Origin: Actinoalloteichus hymeniacidonis
GTDB taxonomy: Bacteria; Actinomycetota; Actinomycetes; Mycobacteriales; Pseudonocardiaceae
Assembly (NCBI RefSeq): GCF_014203365.1
Contig: NZ_JACHIS010000001.1
Location: 4,774,001-4,838,000 of the forward strand
Length of the DNA stretch: 64,000 nt
Direction: 5' to 3'
Numbering within the stretch: position 1 is the first letter of the stretch; the number at the start of each line of letters is the position of its first letter. The notes beneath the pieces were generated by a model that saw nothing but the letters and a program-made list of their open reading frames with translations, did no database searches and was not told the origin of the DNA. The position numbers and the translations under genes were made by a program. Positions 9,412-16,995 of this stretch are shown here, piece after piece.

Positions 9412-10839
9412 TCAGGACACCTCCAACCGGAGCAGATCGGCCTCGGTCTCCCGGCGAAGCAACACCCGATCGACGCCGTCGAGGACCGCCACCACCGGCG
9501 GGCGCAACACCCGGTTGTACCCGTTGGCCATCACATAGCAGTAGGCGCCGGTGGCACCCAGCGCGATCAGGTCGCCCGGGGCCAGGTCGTCGGGCAGCCA
9601 GCAGTCGCGCACGACCACGTCACCTGACTCGCAGTGCTTGCCGACCACCCGGCAGAGCGTCGCCGACGCCTCGGCGCTGCGGGAGACCAGTCTGCAGTCG
9701 TAGACCGCGTCGTAGAGCGCGGTGCGGATGTTGTCGCTCATCCCGCCGTCGACGCTGACGTAGCGCCGCCGGGTCTCGTGCCCCAGCTCGACGTCCTTGA
9801 TGGTTCCGACCTCGTACACCGTCACGGTGCCCGGACCGACGATGGCCCGGCCGGGCTCCACCGCGATCCGGGGAACAGGCAGGCCTGCCTGTTCGCACTC
9901 CCGCGCAACGATCTCGCGCAACTGGCGCGCGACCTCGGCGATGGGCGGCGGATCGTCGTCGACGGTGTAGGCGATGCCGAGGCCCCCGCCGAGGTCGATG
10001 GTCTCCACGGAGGCCAACGCGGCGACGCCGTGCTCCTCGACCAGGGCGGTGAGCAGGCCGACGACCCGGTGGGCCGCGATCTCGAAGCCCGCGACGTCGA
10101 AGATCTGCGAACCGATATGGCTGTGCAGGCCGACCAGGCGAAGGGTGTCGCTCTTGAGGATGCGACGGACCGCTTCGGCGGCATGACCTGCGGCCACGGA
10201 GAACCCGAATTTCTGATCCTCGTGCGCGGTGGCGATGAACTCGTGAGTGTGGGCCTCGACGCCGACGGTGACCCGCACCATCACGGGTTGGACCCGCCCG
10301 AGCCGGTCCGCGATCTCCTGCAAGCGGGCGATCTCGTGGAAGGAGTCGACCACCACGACGCCGACCTCGGCCGCCACGGCCGCCTCCAGCTCGGGCACCG
10401 ACTTGTTGTTCCCGTGCAGGGCGATGCGCTCCGGCGGGAAATCGGCGCGCAGGGCGACGGCCAGCTCGCCGCCGCTGCACACGTCGAGGCTGAGTCCCTC
10501 CTCGGCGACCCATCGGGCGATCGCCGTCGAGAGGAACGCCTTGGACGCGTAGTGCACCAGAGTGGGGTCGCCGAAGGCCGAGGCGAACTCGGCACAGCGC
10601 GAGCGGAAGTCCGCCTCGTCCATCACGAACAGGGGCGTGCCGTGGCGCGCGACGAGATCCCGCACGTCGACCCCGGCGAAGGAGACCGCACCGTCCGGTT
10701 GTCGTGCCGCGTTGCGCGGCCACACCAGCGGGTGTAGCTCGTCGAGCTGTTTCACCCCCTCGGGGCGGGGGCCCGCCGTGTTGGTGGGGAGCAGCACGTC
10801 GGCGTGCCGGGGACCAGCGGGGTGCGCTCGCATCATCAC
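9412..10839 (-). CDS. lysA: Diaminopimelate decarboxylase
   Basis: PLP-dependent enzyme that decarboxylates meso-diaminopimelate to lysine. Up to 475 aa. The PLP lysine lies in VHYASKAF (about 92-99), followed by [25 protein letters not shown] and the glycine loop [12 protein letters not shown]; the C-terminal barrel has VGKHCESGD and the substrate residue region [12 protein letters not shown]. The start is uncertain: GTG 10839 (overlapping the nrtL stop as GTGA), or the ATGs at 10836 and 10833. Translation is probably coupled to the gene before it. Confidence 0.95.
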   Translation of the reverse strand: MMMRAHPAGPRHADVLLPTNTAGPRPEGVKQLDELHPLVWPRNAARQPDGAVSFAGVDVRDLVARHGTPLFVMDEADFRSRCAEFASAFGDPTLVHYASKAFLSTAIARWVAEEGLSLDVCSGGELAVALRADFPPERIALHGNNKSVPELEAAVAAEVGVVVVDSFHEIARLQEIADRLGRVQPVMVRVTVGVEAHTHEFIATAHEDQKFGFSVAAGHAAEAVRRILKSDTLRLVGLHSHIGSQIFDVAGFEIAAHRVVGLLTALVEEHGVAALASVETIDLGGGLGIAYTVDDDPPPIAEVARQLREIVARECEQAGLPVPRIAVEPGRAIVGPGTVTVYEVGTIKDVELGHETRRRYVSVDGGMSDNIRTALYDAVYDCRLVSRSAEASATLCRVVGKHCESGDVVVRDCWLPDDLAPGDLIALGATGAYCYVMANGYNRVLRPPVVAVLDGVDRVLLRRETEADLLRLEVS

Positions 10840-11843
10840 ATCCGTTCCGGAGCGCTCAGGCGCAATAGGGCAAGACCGTTGTTCAGTACCTGCTGGCTCG
10901 CCACACAGAGCAGCAGGCAGGCGCCGTGATCCTCGGTCGCCTGCTGGTCTCCGCCGGGTAGCAGGCGCCCGACGTCGACGGGCTCCCGGACAGCGTCGGC
11001 CAGGTCTTCCAGGTACCGCGCCACCCGGTCGGGGCGCGCGGGTACGGCATCGGCCACGGCCGAGGTGAACTCGCCCAGCCTACGGGTGAGTTCGGTGTCC
11101 TCCCGGCCACCGGCCGCCGGGGTGGCGGGTGCCGGTTCGGCGTCGGCGGCCTTCGTCTCGGTGGCCGCGCAGCGGGCCGGACCTGCGTCGGCCGGGTGCG
11201 ACCGAGGTGGTTCGACGGGCCGCCGGGGCGGCAGGGTGACATCGAGTGCGACGGCACCCCGGGCCAGCGCGGACAGCCGGGCATGGGCGTACTGCACTCG
11301 AAAGAGTGGATTGTCCTCGGTGCGCCGCCGCCATCGTTCGACATCGAGCCGCACCGAGGACCTCGGCCGCGCCCGGAGCTTCAGATAGCGGGCGGCCTCC
11401 CGTCCGATCAGCTCGCTGAGTTCGGCGGCCTCCACCGGTGCTCCACTCGGGGCCAGGACGCCGACGTTGTCGGTATGCGGCGCCAGATCGAGCTCGACGC
11501 CGGTCACCCCGTATTCGGCGCCCCCCGCCACGATGTCGTGCAGCAGGTCACGACCCGTGGGTGGCTCGACGACGAGATTGACGAAGCCGGGGCCCGCAGC
11601 CGTCGCCGATCGGATTCCGGGGCACCTCGCAAGGGCCTCGGCAAGCCAGTCCGCCAATGCCTGCGCCTCGACGCCCAACGGCCGGGCCGCCTGCAACGCC
11701 AGGGTGGTCGTGTAATCGCCGTCGGTTGCCGAACCGCGTCGCAGCCGAACCGTCGTCGGCAGCGCCGAGGCGTCGAGCCCCCGGTCGGATGCCACGCGCA
11801 ACGCGGCGACCCGAACCAGCTCCGTCAGCTCGTCGGCGTTCAC
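10836..11843 (-). CDS. nrtL: ArgS-related anticodon-binding protein lacking the synthetase core (NrtL-like)
   Basis: A 335-aa relative of arginyl-tRNA synthetase. Residues about 1-115 match the ArgS N-terminal Add1 domain ([12 protein letters not shown] near 103), and about 180-335 match the DALR anticodon-binding domain ([17 protein letters not shown], then the C-terminal helices). The Rossmann catalytic domain between them, with HIGH and KMSK-type motifs, is absent, so it cannot charge tRNA by itself. A Pro/Ala-rich linker (about 205-250) splits the DALR region. The symbol NrtL is my recollection of actinobacterial annotation. It sits where argS lies in mycobacteria, first in the lysA-hom-thrC-thrB unit. 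Its function is unknown. Confidence 0.8.
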   Translation of the reverse strand: MNADELTELVRVAALRVASDRGLDASALPTTVRLRRGSATDGDYTTTLALQAARPLGVEAQALADWLAEALARCPGIRSATAAGPGFVNLVVEPPTGRDLLHDIVAGGAEYGVTGVELDLAPHTDNVGVLAPSGAPVEAAELSELIGREAARYLKLRARPRSSVRLDVERWRRRTEDNPLFRVQYAHARLSALARGAVALDVTLPPRRPVEPPRSHPADAGPARCAATETKAADAEPAPATPAAGGREDTELTRRLGEFTSAVADAVPARPDRVARYLEDLADAVREPVDVGRLLPGGDQQATEDHGACLLLCVASQQVLNNGLALLRLSAPERM

Positions 11844-12062
11844 CTGATGGATTCTAGAGTCGAGTCTTCGCTGCTCAGCAAGCCCTTATCCGCTTCTCAT
11901 CATCTGGGATGGGCGCCATGACGCCTGCTGCTCATCGCAGCCTGTCAGGCCTCGGCGCCGCCATTGGTCCATCTAGCTGAGTCTCTTCCAACAAGACATC
12001 CCTACACTGGCGCCCGGCAACGTCAGGGATGTGCGCGGTACGGAAGACGAGGTCCGGCAGGG

Positions 12063-13025
12063 ATGGCCAGCGGAAAGAGTGCCAAGGCACTGCGAAACGC
12101 CCGAGCGGCAATGGTGACCGAGAAACAACGTCCGTGGGGCACCGTGGCAGCAGTCGCCGCCGTCGTCGTCTTCGCGGCAGGTGTCTTCGGTTATGTGTAC
12201 GTGCGCTACGACGCGACGGAAGACATCAGGGCCTTCACTCCGACGGCGGAGAACCAGGACCCCTCGACCGCTATCGAGGGCATCGTCATCGAGGAATTCG
12301 AGGCGCAGCAGCACGTCGTCGCGCCGACGCGCGTCGCCTACGAGTCGTCGCCGCCGTTCGGCGGTCCGCATGACGGTGTGTGGGCGGGTTGCAACGGCGA
12401 GATCTACGACGAGGCCGTGCGCACCGAGAACCTGATCCACTCGCTCGAACACGGCGCGGTGTGGATCGCCTACAACCCCGACCAGGTCGAGGGCGAGCAG
12501 CTCGGACTGCTCGAGGACCGGGTCCGGAACCAGGCCGCGATGGTGATGTCGCCGTACCCCGGGTTGGACAGCCCGATCTCGCTGCAGGCCTGGGGCCACC
12601 AGCTCAAGCTGGACGATGCCTCGGACGAGCGCATCGACCAGTTCATCATGGCCTTGCAGCTCAACGCCTACACCTACCCCGAGGTCGGCGCGACCTGCGA
12701 AGCCAACCCGCAGGCGTTCGACGTCGACAACCCGCCGCCGTTCGACCCGAGCGAGCCCGGTCCGGACGCGATGCCGATGAACGGCAATCCCGAGGACTTC
12801 GGTGGCTTCACCGGCGAGGGCGACCAGGACATGAGCCAGATCGACCCGAACGCCCCGGTCGACCCCGATGCACCCGCCGATGGCGGCGAGGGCGATGCGG
12901 ACACCGAAGGCGGTGACGGCGCCGAGGGTGGCGAGGACGCCGAGAACCCCGAGGGTTCGGAGGACGCTCCTGCGGACGGCGAGGACGGGTCCGAGCCTGC
13001 CGACGGCACCGAGACCAACGACTAG
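12063..13025 (+). CDS. DUF3105 membrane-anchored protein
   Basis: 320-aa protein: a short cytoplasmic N-terminus with basic residues, one membrane helix (about 26-48, TVAAVAAVVVFAAGVFGYV), then an extracellular DUF3105 domain (about 70-220) with the family signature HSLEHGAVWIAY and two cysteines (CNGE, ATCEAN). The last 95 residues are very acidic Asp/Glu/Gly/Pro-rich and probably disordered. The start is ATG 12063; the frame extends upstream without a better signal. It is followed 15 bp later by a DUF305 gene on the same strand, a recurrent actinobacterial pair. Function is not known; the domain was named from sequence alone. Confidence 0.8.
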   Translation: MASGKSAKALRNARAAMVTEKQRPWGTVAAVAAVVVFAAGVFGYVYVRYDATEDIRAFTPTAENQDPSTAIEGIVIEEFEAQQHVVAPTRVAYESSPPFGGPHDGVWAGCNGEIYDEAVRTENLIHSLEHGAVWIAYNPDQVEGEQLGLLEDRVRNQAAMVMSPYPGLDSPISLQAWGHQLKLDDASDERIDQFIMALQLNAYTYPEVGATCEANPQAFDVDNPPPFDPSEPGPDAMPMNGNPEDFGGFTGEGDQDMSQIDPNAPVDPDAPADGGEGDADTEGGDGAEGGEDAENPEGSEDAPADGEDGSEPADGTETND

Positions 13026-13040
13026 GGACCGGCTTACACC

Positions 13041-13835
13041 GTGACCGATGGCGAGATCGAGGACGCCTCCGCACGCCGTGGCTCGGCCGCAGACGCGGCC
13101 GAGCCCGTCGCCGACGACCGGGCCGACCGCGAGAGCGATGACGTCGAACCCGAACGGGCCTCGTCCTCCGGCGGGCCCAACTGGGTGCGCATCCTGGTCG
13201 CCTCGGCAGCCGTGCTCACCCTGCTGCTACTCGGTGCGGCGGCCGGGATGCTCATCGGATTGCCCGGGGCGGCGAATCGGGCCGCACCCCCGGCGGACTC
13301 GGTAGACGTCGGCTTCGCTCAGGACATGTCGGTGCACCACCGGCAGGCGACGCAGATGGCGACGCTCTACCGGGCCAATGGAACGCAGGACGACATCCTC
13401 ACGCTCGCCTTCGACATCGACACCAACCAGCGAGCGCAGATCGGTTGGATGCAGGGCTGGTTGAACCTGTGGGACCGGCCGCTGAATCCCCCTGGCGAGT
13501 ACATGGCCTGGATGAGCGAGGGCGGCGGTCATGGGCACGGCGGCGCCGAGCCGGGGGCCAGTCCCGAGGAGGCCATGCCGGGTATGGCGTCGCAGGAGGA
13601 GCTGGAGCGGTTGCGTTCGCTGCGCGGCACCGAGCTCGACATCTTCTTCCTGCAGTTGATGCTGCGGCATCACGAGGGCGGCACCGAGATGGCCGCGTAC
13701 GCGGCCGAGCGGGCTGCCATTCCCCAGGTGAGCAACCTGGCGTCCAACATGCTCAATCATCAGACTGCGGAGTCCCGAAAGATGACCGGCATGCTGTCCG
13801 ATCTGGGCGCCGAGCCGTTGCCCTTCGAGGGTTGA
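13041..13835 (+). CDS. DUF305 ferritin-like membrane-anchored protein
   Basis: 264 aa from GTG 13041. It has an acidic N-terminus, one membrane helix (about 50-73), then an extracellular DUF305 four-helix domain with paired His motifs: SVHHRQATQMA (about 94-104) and MLRHHEGGTEMA (about 210-221). A His/Gly-rich loop (GGGHGHGGAEPG) lies between the halves. DUF305 proteins are ferritin-like and are often linked to copper or other metal handling; that role is inferred from the family, not shown here. It is probably cotranscribed with the DUF3105 gene 15 bp upstream. A second DUF305 gene is at 53323-54033. Confidence 0.85.
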   Translation: MTDGEIEDASARRGSAADAAEPVADDRADRESDDVEPERASSSGGPNWVRILVASAAVLTLLLLGAAAGMLIGLPGAANRAAPPADSVDVGFAQDMSVHHRQATQMATLYRANGTQDDILTLAFDIDTNQRAQIGWMQGWLNLWDRPLNPPGEYMAWMSEGGGHGHGGAEPGASPEEAMPGMASQEELERLRSLRGTELDIFFLQLMLRHHEGGTEMAAYAAERAAIPQVSNLASNMLNHQTAESRKMTGMLSDLGAEPLPFEG

Positions 13836-13882
13836 CGGCCCGCCACCGGCTCGTACGGCGAGCAGGCTGCTGAACGACACCG

Positions 13883-13913
13883 ACCGGGGTACGCCACCAT
13901 GGCCTACCCCGGT
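13883..13913. terminator. Hairpin between convergent DUF305 and TetR genes
   Basis: Arms ACCGGGGTA (13883-13891) and TACCCCGGT (13905-13913) pair perfectly around a 13-nt loop, overlapping the last codons of the minus-strand TetR gene. It probably ends the plus-strand transcript. Confidence 0.5.
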
Positions 13914-14551
13914 TCGTCGTCACTGACCGGCGGGACCGCAGCCGGGTAGTCGATGCCCTCGCCGAGCAGATCGAACAACTCGCCTACCGTCTCGGAGGCC
14001 AGTGCCGCCGGATGGTGGGCCCGCCAGGCATTGAGTCCGGTCTGGACCGCGTTCAGCGCGACGGCGGCCACGAGATACGGCCTGCGATCGACGGTATGGT
14101 CGACGCCCATCCGCTGCCCGATCAACGTGGCCACCTCGTCGAGCCGGATGGCACTCTGTTCCAGTGATGCGGCCAGCAGGGTCGGAGTCCTCGCCAACAG
14201 CGTTCTGGTTCGTTGATACCGATCTCGGTCGAAGCCGTCTCTGCCTGTCTCGCAGGCTTCCAGGACCTCGACGACGGAGCGGCGCAACGCCGTGAGAACC
14301 GATTCGTCCGACGGGCGCGCGGCGAGATTCTCGATCATCGCCGTGAGCTGCTGGTTCGCCGAGGTCAGCGCCACATCCTCTTTCGAGTTGAAGTAGCGCA
14401 GGAAGGTCCTCGGCGAGACCTCGACGGCGTCGGCGATCTCGTCGATGGTCGTCGCCTCGAAGCCCTTGCGGTCGAACAGGACGTACGCGGCTTCGGTCAA
14501 CGCGTCTCGTGTCCGCTGCTTCTTCCGTTCGCGCAGCCCTGGTTCCGTCAC
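13904..14551 (-). CDS. TetR-family transcriptional regulator
   Basis: 215-aa regulator. The N-terminal helix-turn-helix is clear: RKKQRTRDALTEAAYVLFDR (about 8-27), TIDEIADAVEVSPRTFLRYF (about 35-54), followed by a C-terminal ligand domain (about 75-190). The start is GTG 14549-14551; the open frame continues upstream over the promoter region and beyond, but those residues are not TetR-like. It is divergent from a Ddn-like F420 reductase gene with only 105 bp between starts, so it probably controls that gene and itself. Its inducer is unknown. Confidence 0.9.
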   Translation of the reverse strand: MTEPGLRERKKQRTRDALTEAAYVLFDRKGFEATTIDEIADAVEVSPRTFLRYFNSKEDVALTSANQQLTAMIENLAARPSDESVLTALRRSVVEVLEACETGRDGFDRDRYQRTRTLLARTPTLLAASLEQSAIRLDEVATLIGQRMGVDHTVDRRPYLVAAVALNAVQTGLNAWRAHHPAALASETVGELFDLLGEGIDYPAAVPPVSDDEPG

Positions 14552-14620
14552 CGCAACAGCATAGGTCGCGTCAGCCAAAACGCCTGTTCGTGACTTATGC
14601 CACTGTAAAACTAAAGCCGA

Positions 14621-14650
14621 TTGACGACATTTGTCACTTGCCGACAGAAT
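14621..14650 (+). promoter_or_regulatory. Promoter and possible operator of the Ddn-like gene
   Basis: A -35 TTGACG (14621-14626), 18-bp spacer and -10 CAGAAT (14645-14650) place transcription start at about the ATG 14657; no Shine-Dalgarno precedes that ATG, so the mRNA may be leaderless. A palindromic GACA-TT-TGTC (14626-14635) lies in the spacer and may be the TetR site. Confidence 0.45.
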
Positions 14651-14656
14651 AGTGCA

Positions 14657-15103
14657 ATGAAGCCACCGCCACCGTCCTCGCCGTACTGGAAGTTCCACCG
14701 CCAGCTCGCCCGGTTCAACAAGGTCGTCTTCCGTCGAACCAAGGGCCGCCTCGGCGGGACGTTCGCCGGGTCGCCGGTGCTCCTGCTCGACCACGTCGGT
14801 CGCCGGAGCGGGCAGGACAGGACGAGCCCGCTCATCTATCTCGACGACAGCCCGAACCTGGTCATCGTCGCGTCCAAGGGCGGGGTGGACGCGCACCCGT
14901 CCTGGTTCCACAACGTGATGGCGATGGACAGCACCGAGGTCGAGCTGCCGGGCGGGATCCGCAGGAGGGTGCGCCCGAGGGTCGCCGAGGGCGCCGAGCG
15001 CGAATCACTCTGGGCACGGCTCGTCGATCTGTACAAGCCGTACGAGGCCTACGCCACCCACACCGAGCGCCGGATCCCGGTGGTCGTGCTCGAACCGGCC
15101 TGA
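14657..15103 (+). CDS. F420H2-dependent nitroreductase/quinone reductase (Ddn family)
   Basis: 148-aa deazaflavin-dependent oxidoreductase of the split beta-barrel fold. Family features include the N-terminal basic helix, LLLDHVGRRSGQDRTSPLIY (about 39-58), SKGGVDAHPSWFHNV (about 72-86) and the C-terminal RRIPVVVLEP. Such proteins reduce quinones or nitro compounds with F420H2 near the membrane. The start ATG 14657 was chosen because the earlier in-frame ATG at 14621 overlaps the -35 box. It is divergent from a TetR gene, which suggests induction by a toxic small molecule. The substrate cannot be told from sequence. Confidence 0.88.
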   Translation: MKPPPPSSPYWKFHRQLARFNKVVFRRTKGRLGGTFAGSPVLLLDHVGRRSGQDRTSPLIYLDDSPNLVIVASKGGVDAHPSWFHNVMAMDSTEVELPGGIRRRVRPRVAEGAERESLWARLVDLYKPYEAYATHTERRIPVVVLEPA

Positions 15104-15170
15104 CCCGAACTCACGCCAGCTGCGTCATCCAATCCATCGACGGACCGACGGCGAGTCCGCAGCCGCCCGA

Positions 15171-16100
15171 TCACCAGGTCAGCTCCTGACAGCGGACCGC
15201 GCTCGTCGTCGACTCGACCTGCAGGGTGGCGTGTTCGATCTCGTATCGCTCCGCCAGCATCCGTTGCGCCGAGGCCAGCACGTCGTCCGTGCGGGTCTCG
15301 GCGTCGACGGTGAGGTGCGCGGCGAGCACCTCCATCCCGGAGGTGAGCGTCCAGACGTGCAGGTCATGCACCTCCGCGACGCCGGGCACGGCGCGAAGGC
15401 GGTCGGTCAACTCGCCGATATCCAGATCAGCCGGTGCCTGCTGGACGAGGATGCGCAGCGCTTGGCCCGCGAGTCGCAGGGTGCGCGGCACCACGAAGAC
15501 GGCGATGGCCACCGCGACGATCGGGTCCGCCAGCGTCCAGCCGAAGAACAGGCTCGTCGCCGTGCCCAGCAGCACCCCGATGGAGGCGATGGTGTCGGCG
15601 AGAACCTCCAGGTAGGCACCTCGCATGTTGATGCTCTCCGAGGCCGCCGGACGCAATAACGCGAAGGCCACCAGGTTGGCCGCCAGGCCTGCGGCCGCCG
15701 CGATCATCACCGGACCCGCGGCGATCTCCGGCGGATCGGCGAGTCGCCCGACCGCCTCCACCAGGATGAAGCCTGCGACGCCGAGCAGCAGCACCGCGTT
15801 GGCCAGCGCCGCGAGCACCTCCAGCCGATAGAGCCCGAAGGTGCGCGAAGAACCTCCACCGCGTGCCTTCTTGGCCGAGGTACGAGCCGCGGTGATGGCG
15901 GCCAGCGCCATGCCGATGCCCAGCACGTCGGTGAGCATGTGTCCCGCATCGGACAACAGCGCCAACGAGGACGTGGCCAGGCCGACGATCACCTCGACCA
16001 CTAGGAACACGAGCAGGACGCCGAATGCCCAGCCGAGTCGTTTCAGCTGCTTCTGCGATGCGCTGACTGCGGACACACCGTGCCCATGACCGTGACCCAT
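15171..16100 (-). CDS. Cation diffusion facilitator (zinc/cadmium-type efflux transporter)
   Basis: 309-aa membrane antiporter of the CDF family exporting divalent metals. It begins with a His-rich MGHGHGHG, has six predicted helices within about 25-205, the metal-site motif SDAGHMLTD in TM2 and EVLADTIAS in TM5 (Glu where E. coli ZitB has His), and a cytoplasmic C-terminal domain with HDLHVWTLTSG. The start is ATG 16098-16100; the longer frame upstream runs past the promoter. The likely substrate is Zn(II), possibly Cd or Co. It is monocistronic on the minus strand. Confidence 0.92.
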   Translation of the reverse strand: MGHGHGHGVSAVSASQKQLKRLGWAFGVLLVFLVVEVIVGLATSSLALLSDAGHMLTDVLGIGMALAAITAARTSAKKARGGGSSRTFGLYRLEVLAALANAVLLLGVAGFILVEAVGRLADPPEIAAGPVMIAAAAGLAANLVAFALLRPAASESINMRGAYLEVLADTIASIGVLLGTATSLFFGWTLADPIVAVAIAVFVVPRTLRLAGQALRILVQQAPADLDIGELTDRLRAVPGVAEVHDLHVWTLTSGMEVLAAHLTVDAETRTDDVLASAQRMLAERYEIEHATLQVESTTSAVRCQELTW

Positions 16101-16106
16101 GGCCAG

Positions 16107-16135
16107 AACATATAGTGACATGCGCATGAATGCAA
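16107..16135 (-). promoter_or_regulatory. Promoter of the CDF exporter with spacer palindrome
   Basis: On the minus strand, -35 TTGCAT (16130-16135), a 17-bp spacer and -10 TATGTT (16107-16112) end 6 nt before the start codon at 16100, suggesting a leaderless mRNA. A perfect 10-bp palindrome CATGCGCATG (16119-16128) lies in the spacer, where a metal-sensing repressor could bind. Inference only. Confidence 0.45.
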
Positions 16136-16332
16136 TCGATGTCGCTCTCATTCCGAGCACGCCACCCGGACGGCGCCATCGGGTGCGCGGCACCAGAACC
16201 GGACCCCCATCGCCGCCACCGAACCGACACGGCCCTGACCAGCGAGATCGTCTTGCGCAACCCAACAGGGCAGGCCCGAGCAAAGCACTGCTGGGCGTGC
16301 GCTAGGATTACTCCCGTCGCCACAAACGACAT

Positions 16333-16405
16333 GCCGTCGTAGCTCAGGGGATAGAGCACTGCCCTCCGGAGGCAGGTGTCGCAGGTTCGATTCCTGCCGA
16401 CGGCA
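16333..16405 (+). tRNA. tRNA-Arg (anticodon CCG)
   Basis: 73-nt cloverleaf. Acceptor arms GCCGTCG and CGACGGC pair fully, with discriminator A at 16405. Anticodon stem CTGCC/GGCAG encloses the loop CTCCGGA, giving anticodon CCG, which reads CGG. The T-arm has loop TTCGATT with stem GCAGG/CCTGC. The CCA end is not encoded. It is followed by a strong hairpin. Confidence 0.95.
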
Positions 16406-16415
16406 CACCGGAAAC

Positions 16416-16462
16416 ACGAAAATGCCCATGAGCCGCCACGCCGCGCTCATGGGCATTTTCGT
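16416..16462 (+). terminator. Strong terminator after tRNA-Arg
   Basis: Perfect 17-bp stem (16416-16432 with 16446-16462; core AATGCCCATGAG/CTCATGGGCATT), loop of 13 nt, starting 10 nt after the tRNA. The 3' arm ends in TTTTCGTT. Confidence 0.8.
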
Positions 16463-16511
16463 TCTCGGACTCGATCCCTCTAAGGCAGCCGATGTCTTCG
16501 GTTGCCCCGAC

Positions 16512-16925
16512 TCAGGCCGATGGTGCCGGATCCGGCGCAGGCTCCACGATCAACGGGTACACACCGTTCTCGTCGTGCACCTCCGCGCCGGTCACCGGCG
16601 GGTTGAACACGCAGACGGTACGCATCAGCGTCGTCGGGCGGAGCTGATGACGTTCGTTGCCGTCCAGGAGATACAGGGTGCCGGGCGACAGGGCGTGCAC
16701 CTCGCCGGTCTCCTTGTTCAGCAGCTCGCCCTCGCCCTCCACGACGAAGACGGCTTCGACGTGATTGGCGTACCAGAAGTCGTTCACCGTCCCCGCGTAG
16801 AGGGTCGTCTCGTGCACCGAGAAACCGACGCCCTCCTTGGCCAGCACGATGCGCTTGCTGCGCCAGTTGGGGGTCTTCACATCCCGGTCGCCGTCCTCGA
16901 TATCGACCACGGAACGCACGATCAT
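16512..16925 (-). CDS. ectC: L-ectoine synthase, solitary
   Basis: EctC cyclises N-gamma-acetyl-diaminobutyrate to the compatible solute ectoine. From ATG 16923-16925 the 137-aa cupin keeps the residues known from EctC structures at the same numbers: metal ligands E57, Y85 and H93, and substrate-site W21, R25, T40, Y52, H55, E115 and H117 ([12 protein letters not shown]). This numbering supports the start four codons inside the longest frame. The partner genes ectA, ectB and ectD are not in this window; the upstream gene is an amino-acid dehydrogenase. It may act on ectoine made elsewhere in the genome, or on another substrate. Confidence 0.92.
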   Translation of the reverse strand: MIVRSVVDIEDGDRDVKTPNWRSKRIVLAKEGVGFSVHETTLYAGTVNDFWYANHVEAVFVVEGEGELLNKETGEVHALSPGTLYLLDGNERHQLRPTTLMRTVCVFNPPVTGAEVHDENGVYPLIVEPAPDPAPSA

Positions 16926-16955
16926 CGCCGTCTCCACTCGCTTGCGCCGAACATT

Positions 16956-16995
16956 GCCGTCAACTCCGTCATGGGGCCGTCAACCCCGTCATGGA
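16956..16995. repeat. Imperfect 20-bp tandem repeat upstream of ectC
   Basis: Two copies of a 20-bp unit (16956-16975, 16976-16995; GCCGTCAAC, then T or C, then CCGTCATGG). On the minus strand this gives four TGACGG hexamers spaced 9, 11 and 9 bp, 32-66 bp before the ectC start and overlapping the stop of the dehydrogenase gene. Possibly a regulator site. Confidence 0.6.

Noticed and set aside
11996-12032. Inverted repeat ACATCCCT/AGGGATGT before the DUF3105 gene
   Set aside because: 8-bp arms with a 21-bp spacer are weak support for an operator or terminator at this composition.
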